Assembly: GCA_900540295.1 (NCBI GenBank)
Contig: UQFM01000024.1
Span: forward strand, 1 to 21,388
Reading direction: 5' to 3'
Source of the DNA: an uncultured Oscillospiraceae bacterium
GTDB lineage: Bacteria > Bacillota > Clostridia > Oscillospirales > Acutalibacteraceae
DNA length: 21,388 nucleotides
This document shows positions 16,962 to 21,388 of the stretch, one piece after another. The translations under genes were made by a program, and so were the position numbers. The notes under the pieces are model-generated. The model saw only the letters and a list, made by a program, of their open reading frames with translations. It was not told the origin of the DNA and searched no databases. How positions within the stretch are numbered: position 1 is the stretch's first letter; every line of letters starts with the position of its first letter.

Positions 16962-17208
16962 ATGACAAAAAACATATTTACAGACGGACTTTGCAATGCA
17001 GTTGTATCCTTTTTGCTGTTGCTTCCGTACAACTTTTGGCGTTCGGCGTATTGATGCTCCGCAGTGAGGGTGGATTTCCGCCGTGGCTCGGCATACCCGC
17101 GGCATTCGTCGGGCTGGGTGTTCTGTTTCTGTGCAGCCGCCGATTGCCTATTTCATCGGTATGCGCCTTCCAAAACGGCGCAAAAAAGGAAGTGACGGAA
17201 ATGTGTAA
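16962..17208 (+). pseudogene. Small two-TM membrane protein, double-frameshifted
   Basis: An ATG at 16962 with a ggggtg ribosome site opens a frame that stops after 30 codons (MTKNIFTDGLCNAVV...). Two successive one-base shifts restore a sensible protein of about 80 aa. The first shift gives SVQLLAFGVLMLRSEGG and PPWLGIPAAFVGLGVLFLC. The second gives PPIAYFIGMRLPKRRKKG, with a basic tail and stop at 17206-17208. That stop overlaps the next ATG (17201), as in the other junctions of this cluster. A continuous frame from a TTG at 16946 to 17698 also exists, but it fuses this remnant to the next gene and is less likely. The family is unrecognised. Confidence 0.5.
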
Positions 17209-17698
17209 AAACACAAAAAGATTCTTGAAAAACAGCCTAATTGCTCTGCTTGGATTTTTGGCGGCGGATGTATTAACGGCGATTGTATTGTTTTCTCCCG
17301 TTTTTTCGCACATAAACAGCTTGCATATCATGCAGTTGGCGGCAGGCACGGTTCTGCTGCTGAACGGTGCGGGACTTATGTTCATAGGCTATACATTCGT
17401 ACAACCGCTGAAACGGTCATGGCAAACAGTGCTGTCCGTTACCGTAGTGCCTATTCCGATTCTGCTCGCGGCATTAGGACTTTTGTACGTGATTTTTCAA
17501 TCCCAATATCCTTTGCGGTTGCTTACTGCTCCCGCCAACTTAATCTTCGTGCTCATTCCGGAAGAAACAGGGCTGTGGCAGAATGACCTTGCACCGCTTA
17601 TCTGCCTTTGTCTTGCGCCGCTTTTGCACTTCGTATGTATCACCGTCAGCACGGTAGTGCGCAGAACACATGAATTTACAGAGAGGTTAATAAAATGA
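17201..17698 (+). CDS. Small four-TM membrane protein (paralogue pair 1, member a)
   Basis: I do not recognise this 165-aa protein. A basic N-terminus (MCKNTKRFLKNS) precedes hydrophobic segments at about residues 12-32, 45-67, 78-99 and 130-152. It is clearly a paralogue of the next gene. Both share F-(K/R)-NS...L-GFL-D-T, LAAGT-LLL-GL-F-G, WQ-VLSVTV-PI, P-NL and APL. The start ATG at 17201 was chosen because it aligns with the paralogue's N-terminus and has aagga upstream. The frame is open further upstream to 16946, but that part belongs to the preceding remnant. The stop overlaps the next start (atga). Confidence 0.7.
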   Translation: MCKNTKRFLKNSLIALLGFLAADVLTAIVLFSPVFSHINSLHIMQLAAGTVLLLNGAGLMFIGYTFVQPLKRSWQTVLSVTVVPIPILLAALGLLYVIFQSQYPLRLLTAPANLIFVLIPEETGLWQNDLAPLICLCLAPLLHFVCITVSTVVRRTHEFTERLIK

Positions 17699-18147
17699 AA
17701 ACTATCAGAAAAAATTTTTTCAGAAACAGCGCACTTTCCCTTGTCGGTTTTTTGGGTTTTGACCTCATCACGGTATGCATTATGTTTCTTGCACCGCACG
17801 GACTGCTCAATACATGGCTTGCCGCAGGCACATTCCTGCTGTTGTGTGTAGGGCTGTTATTTTACGGCGGAAAAATGTTAAAACCGATGCCGAAAGCTTG
17901 GCAGAACGTCTTATCCGTCACCGTACTGCCGATTGCCGCACTTGCGGCTTTTACAGGCTGTGCTGTGCTGTTTGAAACAGAAATATTGTTTCTGCCCGCC
18001 GCAACGCCGGGAAATCTGCTTTGCATGGCAGTCGGCAGCTTGTATACGGGTGGCGGAATCGATTTGATTGCCTGTGCATTATTCGCGCCGCTGTCTCTGT
18101 TTTTATGTATGGGCATCGGTGCGGCAGTACGGGGAAAAGCGGAGTGA
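17695..18147 (+). CDS. Small four-TM membrane protein (paralogue pair 1, member b)
   Basis: This is a 150-aa integral membrane protein of unrecognised family. It begins MKTIRKNFFRNSALSLVGFL and has four predicted helices (about residues 13-33, 41-60, 71-94 and 121-145). It shares about five motif blocks with the preceding gene, which implies a tandem duplication followed by divergence. No catalytic motif, cofactor site or signal-peptide cleavage site is visible. The ATGA overlap with the previous gene and a 6-base gap to the next imply one operon. Confidence 0.75.
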   Translation: MKTIRKNFFRNSALSLVGFLGFDLITVCIMFLAPHGLLNTWLAAGTFLLLCVGLLFYGGKMLKPMPKAWQNVLSVTVLPIAALAAFTGCAVLFETEILFLPAATPGNLLCMAVGSLYTGGGIDLIACALFAPLSLFLCMGIGAAVRGKAE

Positions 18148-18153
18148 TTCAAA

Positions 18154-18675
18154 ATGAAAAAAATAAACCTATCTGATAAAAATAAAATCATTTGTAACAT
18201 CGGTGTAATCATCGGCATACAGATATGCTTAAGTCTGTTTGCACTTGCGCTGGAAGTAACCGTTTGGAGTGCAGTAAACAGTTGCTATGCAGGGCTTTTT
18301 GCGTCCATCGGCATTTTTCTTTCCGTAATTATCGTTCCGATTCTGCTTTACCTTACAGCCCGCAAGTGCCTTGTATGTCCCGACAGCCCGCTAAACGTTT
18401 TGCTGTGCACATTTTCTGTCCCGATATTCGTATTATTCCTTGGATTTTGCTTTGTTTTTTCAAAAAATTGGGATGTACAGGCAATATACTATCTGTGCAA
18501 TCCTATGGCGCACGGTTTTGAATATTATTTTATGGAATATGGCGACGGTAGTATCACAGGCACTCTGCCAAATTCTTCCGCTGTTGCCCTGTGTCTTGCA
18601 CAAGTCGCGGAAGCGGGTATACTGACGCTCGGCATTCTGAAACAGAATCGGCAGGAAACGGAAGATGAACAATGA
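18154..18675 (+). CDS. Small membrane protein (paralogue pair 2, member a)
   Basis: This 173-aa membrane protein is not recognised. It begins MKKINLSDKNKIICNIGVI and has hydrophobic segments at about residues 12-36, 46-68, 81-102 and 143-162. A conserved loop, AIYYLCNPMAHGFEYYF (about 110-126), precedes ALCLAQVAEA. The same blocks occur in the next gene but not in the two preceding ones, so this is a second family. His, Glu and Tyr residues in the HGFEY loop are shared and may matter functionally, which is inference. The stop overlaps the next ATG. Confidence 0.75.
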   Translation: MKKINLSDKNKIICNIGVIIGIQICLSLFALALEVTVWSAVNSCYAGLFASIGIFLSVIIVPILLYLTARKCLVCPDSPLNVLLCTFSVPIFVLFLGFCFVFSKNWDVQAIYYLCNPMAHGFEYYFMEYGDGSITGTLPNSSAVALCLAQVAEAGILTLGILKQNRQETEDEQ

Positions 18676-19184
18676 AAAAATTAAATCAAGCCGACAAAAA
18701 TAAAATACTTTATAATCTGTGCATGATTTTATGTATACAGTTGTGCCTGTCTGTATTTTCAGCGGTTATGGAATTTGGCTTTTGGGACGGGTTACTGAAA
18801 AACAGCGACTGCGGACTCGGATTCCTTGTATTCGGGATCCCGCTTCTTTCTGTGCCCGTCACGCCGATTGTACTTTTCATCGCCGCTTCAAAATATTCAG
18901 TCAAATCGAACACCGTTCGGTATACATTGCTCAGTGCGTTGCCTATACCCATAGCCGCTCTTCTCGTTGGATGTTATTTTATGCGTTCACCCGATATTCG
19001 TTTACAGACAGCGTATTATTTTTTGAATCCCCTGATACACAGTTACGAATATATTTTGGAGATGTGTACTTATTTCACCGACAGCACACCCAGTCAGCCG
19101 CTCCAAGTTCCTGCGCTGTGCCTCGCACAACTGACGGAAGCCGTCACACTGATGTTCGGCATGCGCACAAACAGCAAACCTTAA
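18672..19184 (+). CDS. Small membrane protein (paralogue pair 2, member b)
   Basis: This 170-aa membrane protein is unrecognised and is a tandem paralogue of the preceding gene. Shared blocks include MKK-N--DKNKI--N, IQ-CLS-F, the P-P--L---A-K region, A-YYLNP--H--EY (as AYYFLNPLIHSYEYILE, residues 114-130) and ALCLAQLTEA (148-157). Four hydrophobic segments are expected. It is the last gene of the cluster. No strong terminator follows at once, but two hairpins lie within 90 bases. Confidence 0.75.
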   Translation: MKKLNQADKNKILYNLCMILCIQLCLSVFSAVMEFGFWDGLLKNSDCGLGFLVFGIPLLSVPVTPIVLFIAASKYSVKSNTVRYTLLSALPIPIAALLVGCYFMRSPDIRLQTAYYFLNPLIHSYEYILEMCTYFTDSTPSQPLQVPALCLAQLTEAVTLMFGMRTNSKP

Positions 19185-19232
19185 TGCAAGCATAATTTTA
19201 TGCGCATCCCAAAAACGTCTATTTCTATGTGG

Positions 19233-19270
19233 TGTTTTTGCATAAGACCAAATCCCGATATGCAAAAACA
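19233..19270. other. 11-bp hairpin downstream of the membrane-protein operon
   Basis: tgtttttgcat (19233-19243) pairs perfectly with atgcaaaaaca (19260-19270) around a 16-nt loop. Its position suggests an operon-end structure. No U-tract follows on either strand, so intrinsic termination is uncertain. The rest of 19271-19576 shows several small inverted repeats but no gene I can support. Confidence 0.45.
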
Positions 19271-19576
19271 TATATACAAAATGAATCCTCTGAAAAGCAC
19301 TGTGGCAATCCCGTTACATTCTGATAAAAAGCTTTTTTCTTAAACCCGCGAAAAAATATATTTTAAAGATGATTTAGAAATATAAGCAATTATTCCGCGC
19401 CTCACTTGACAGAACCCCTGTCGGTGTGCTTTCATATCGGTATCAGCAGTCCGATATTTGCTGCTGACGCGGTTGCAAGCCTATCACGCCGTTCTCGCAT
19501 TGTAAAGCGGTTTTCGCGGCATAAGTGCTTTAATCGATTGTTTTATAGTTTTGTTACTTATAATATTTTCACGGTG

Positions 19577-19606
19577 TTTGGAAAAGAAACTGATAAAATC
19601 CTGTAT
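19577..19606 (+). repeat. 30-bp direct repeat, left copy
   Basis: This 30-base stretch (core aaactgataaaatcctgtat) recurs at 19860-19889 with only two differences. The two copies flank the 227-bp inverted-repeat element. Confidence 0.8.
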
Positions 19607-19616
19607 GTGCTAAAAT

Positions 19617-19843
19617 GATATGACCCAATAAAAAAGAGAACTCGAAAAACACTTGATTGGAGCAACAGCAAGGTGATGCGAACCTTAGGTGGAAAAAGCC
19701 CTGTACAGCTTCTCCGCGAGAAGCTGTCGGCGTGACCGCGCCGTTTCGACTGCCTTTTCCGTTCCGCTACGCTCCACTCCAAAGGTAGTCGAAACATTAT
19801 ACCTAATCTTTGTCTTTATTTTTTACCTGAATTGGGTCATATC
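19617..19843. mobile_element. 227-bp MITE-like element with perfect 13-bp inverted ends
   Basis: gatatgacccaat (19617-19629) is the exact reverse complement of attgggtcatatc (19831-19843). Inside are two strong hairpins: acagcttctc-cgc-gagaagctgt (19705-19727), and a 15-bp stem with one G-T pair (19743-19757 with 19781-19795). No transposase frame fits. If the ends are TGACCCAAT, each is bordered by TA, which would suit a TA-targeting IS630/mariner-like parent, though this is inference. An alternative reading is a structured RNA closed by the terminal repeat. Confidence 0.6.
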
Positions 19844-19859
19844 TATTTACAACGCAGAA

Positions 19860-19889
19860 TTTGAAAAAGAAACGGATAAAATCCTGTAT
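19860..19889 (+). repeat. 30-bp direct repeat, right copy
   Basis: This is the second copy of the repeat at 19577-19606, with 28 of 30 bases identical. Its end runs into the -35 element of the tRNA-Ser promoter. Confidence 0.8.
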
Positions 19890-19917
19890 TGACAAAGCAA
19901 AAAACATTTGATAAAAT
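19889..19917 (+). promoter_or_regulatory. Promoter of the tRNA-Ser gene
   Basis: A consensus TTGACA (19889-19894) is followed by a 17-base spacer and TAAAAT (19912-19917, five of six consensus bases). It would start a transcript about 55 bases before the mature tRNA. A 7-bp hairpin (atcccgt / acgggat, 19954-19971) lies in that leader. Confidence 0.75.
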
Positions 19918-19980
19918 AATAAAGCTAATTTTCTTATTTATAAGTGCGTGTTCATCCCGTAATCACGGGATAACCTATAC

Positions 19981-20069
19981 GGAGACGTATCGAAGTGGTC
20001 ATAACGGGGCGCACTCGAAATGCGTTTGCCTTAACGGGCACGAGAGTTCGAATCTCTCCGTCTCCGCCA
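19981..20069 (+). tRNA. tRNA-Ser (anticodon CGA)
   Basis: This is an 89-base class II tRNA. The acceptor stem ggagacg (19981-19987) pairs with cgtctcc (20059-20065), followed by G and an encoded CCA. The anticodon loop ctcgaaa carries CGA at 20016-20018, which reads UCG serine codons. A long variable arm and the T arm gagagttcgaatctctc complete the fold. Confidence 0.95.
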
Positions 20070-20088
20070 ATGCGGTTTATAACCGCGC

Positions 20089-20128
20089 AAAGAAGCCGCA
20101 AGGTATCCTTGCGGCTTCTTTAGTTTTT
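20089..20128 (+). terminator. Intrinsic terminator of the tRNA-Ser gene
   Basis: A perfect 15-bp stem (20089-20103 with 20107-20121) with a tat loop is followed by agttttt. A smaller hairpin (gcggtt-tat-aaccgc, 20072-20086) sits between it and the tRNA. Confidence 0.93.
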
Positions 20129-20375
20129 ATGAACAAATTCAAAACTGTAAAATACAGATAAACATTTTGGGCGACTGCAACGGTAACTGTTGCGGTCAAC
20201 TGAACAATTGCAGCCAAAAAATGCATGGAAAGCATTGGTTTTACGCTGATAAAAAAGTATTCAAAACAACTTATCATCCATGTCGGACAATGTGGATATT
20301 GTTTTTAACTTTGTAGAGAAAATCAAATTCCTTTCTGCCACGCTACCGTAAAGGCCAGGCGCAAGGAACTCGAAA

Positions 20376-20411
20376 AGGCGGTACAGTTTTACAATCGGGA
20401 CTGTACCGCCT
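20376..20411 (-). terminator. Possible terminator of the MerR-family gene
   Basis: A perfect 12-bp stem (aggcggtacagt / actgtaccgcct) has a 12-nt loop. On the - strand it is followed by tttt and lies about 130 bases past the regulator's stop. The rest of 20129-20541 contains a further small hairpin (20172-20196) and no gene I can support. Confidence 0.5.
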
Positions 20412-20541
20412 AATCTGAAATTATTCCTTGTAACCGAAAACACTTGCCTTTCCGTGCTTTTTAATGCATAGCTTTCACTGCGTATTTATATAATTTTGCC
20501 GCATACGCGGTCGGCACATCCGGTTGAATCCCAAGCAAATT

Positions 20542-21270
20542 TTAAGGCTTACAGTATGCCCGAATCGCCGCATATACAAATTCCGCTGTACCATTTCCGC
20601 CTGCTTTATCGATATTTTCTGTAAAATCCCCACCGCCCGCATACATTTTTCCGAGACGGTACAGAATTTCATTTGTGCATGTGTAGAAATTTTCGGTAAT
20701 GAAACGCTGTAATTTCTGCACCTGCGCCTGTACCTTTTTCGATTCGGGCAGCAGTGCGCGCATTGTGCCGAATTCCGTAAAAACAGCCATCAGCTGTACA
20801 TTCAGCTTTTGCGTATCTGCTTCGGTTTGGTTTTTGGACTTTTCCGCATATTCTCGGTATTCCGCAGTTTTCCCCCATGTGGCTTTTGCCTCAGCGGCAT
20901 ATTCATCCATTTTTCTTGTGTCAAATGCTGTAAAATCCATTTGATTCACTCCAATCGCTTTGATTCCACGGGCAAAAAGGATGAGATTTTCCAAATGCTC
21001 TTTTTTAAGCGTAAGCAAATCGATTTGCTGTTCCAGCGCCTTACCGCGGTCAAAATTCGGGCTTTCCAAAATTGCCTTTATCTCCTTTAAGGGAAACTCC
21101 AGTTCCCGGAACAGCAGAATCTGCTGCAACCGTTCCAAAGCCGTATCGTCATACAGCCTATACCCCGCTTCCGAAACCGCCGTTGGTTTTAAAATCCCGA
21201 TTGCATCATAATGGTGCAGTGTGCGCACACTGACACCTGTGAATTTGCTGACTTCATGTACTGTTCTCAT
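20542..21270 (-). CDS. MerR-family regulator with TipAS-like domain
   Basis: This 242-aa transcription regulator begins at the ATG ending at 21270, which lies 7 nt after gggagga on the - strand. The frame is open further upstream to 21366, but those residues are not family-like. The N-terminal MerR helix-turn-helix reads MRTVHEVSKFTGVSVRTLHHYDAIG, with the wing GYRLYDDTALERLQQI. A coiled dimerisation helix covers about residues 75-110. The C-terminal part (about 120-242), with TWGKTAEYREY and ENFYTCTNEILYRLGKMY, resembles the TipAS ligand-binding domain known from thiostrepton-sensing TipA. Its targets and ligand are unknown. No partner gene lies within the window. Confidence 0.9.
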   Translation of the reverse strand: MRTVHEVSKFTGVSVRTLHHYDAIGILKPTAVSEAGYRLYDDTALERLQQILLFRELEFPLKEIKAILESPNFDRGKALEQQIDLLTLKKEHLENLILFARGIKAIGVNQMDFTAFDTRKMDEYAAEAKATWGKTAEYREYAEKSKNQTEADTQKLNVQLMAVFTEFGTMRALLPESKKVQAQVQKLQRFITENFYTCTNEILYRLGKMYAGGGDFTENIDKAGGNGTAEFVYAAIRAYCKP

Positions 21271-21361
21271 GGTGCTTTCCTCCCGTGTGCTTAACCATAA
21301 CACACGCGTCCGAACACGATTTTCGTGGCGGCCTTTCCGCCTCTGCTTTGTTAAAATCCTC

Positions 21362-21381
21362 GTCAATCCGAAAGGATTGAC
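21362..21381. repeat. Hairpin at the window edge
   Basis: A perfect 8-bp stem, gtcaatcc / ggattgac, has a GAAA tetraloop on the + strand. It lies about 90 bases upstream of the regulator start. It could be part of a terminator or a dispersed repeat cut off by the window end. Confidence 0.45.
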
Positions 21382-21388
21382 TGCGGTT

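Noticed and set aside
16946..17698. A single 250-aa membrane protein in one open frame from TTG 16946
   Set aside because: The second half aligns with the next gene's N-terminus from the ATG at 17201, and the first part makes better sense when split across other frames, so this is probably a remnant read through into a separate gene.
19258..19342. A 27-codon + strand frame (MQKHIYKMNPLK...)
   Set aside because: There is no ribosome site, and its start overlaps one arm of a hairpin.
19406..19411. A TTGACA as a -35 element
   Set aside because: No -10-like hexamer lies 16-18 bases downstream.
19617..19843. A group II intron fragment
   Set aside because: No GUGYG start and no domain V-like hairpin were found.
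20077..20277. A hydrophobic 66-codon frame on the - strand next to the tRNA
   Set aside because: It overlaps the tRNA terminator, has no clear ribosome site and resembles nothing known.

Overview
The window reads as chromosomal DNA of a Firmicute of class Clostridia, most likely an oscillospiraceous/ruminococcal gut-type anaerobe. This rests on gene content and order: mutS-mutL-miaA, a sepF-divIVA-lspA-rluD cell-division/envelope block, a transketolase split into two genes, and AgrC/LytTR-type signalling. The taxon is an inference from recognised families, not from a database search.

Positions 141-13332 are a dense core block, all on the + strand. The order is mutS, mutL, miaA, an HlyD-like membrane adaptor, a YggS/YlmE PLP protein, sepF, divIVA, lspA, an RluD-type pseudouridine synthase, a Cof-type HAD phosphatase, and the two transketolase halves. 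Most junctions are overlaps or gaps of a few bases, which suggests co-transcription. The block ends at a strong intrinsic terminator (13339-13374).

Positions 13381-14350 are a gene graveyard on the - strand. The 5' part of a small mobile-element-type ORF, an internal piece of an MFS/GPH-like sugar transporter and the 3' end of a BspA-type leucine-rich-repeat protein are joined end to end, with frameshifts and a nine-C run at one joint.

Positions 14412-19184 are an accessory signalling block on the + strand. Two possible extended -10 promoters precede a LytTR response regulator and a six-TM GHKL histidine kinase. After a 330-base spacer packed with hairpin repeats comes a tightly packed run of small unrecognised membrane proteins: one double-frameshifted remnant, a pair of four-TM paralogues and a second, unrelated pair of four-TM paralogues. 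This is the best candidate for an undescribed system. An immunity, sensing or peptide-handling role controlled by the two-component pair is only inference.

Positions 19185-20541 contain no convincing protein gene. They hold a 227-bp element with perfect 13-bp inverted ends and internal hairpins, a 30-bp near-identical direct repeat on either side of it, a tRNA-Ser(CGA) with its own promoter and terminator, and further hairpins. The window closes with a - strand MerR regulator carrying a TipAS-like C-terminal domain.
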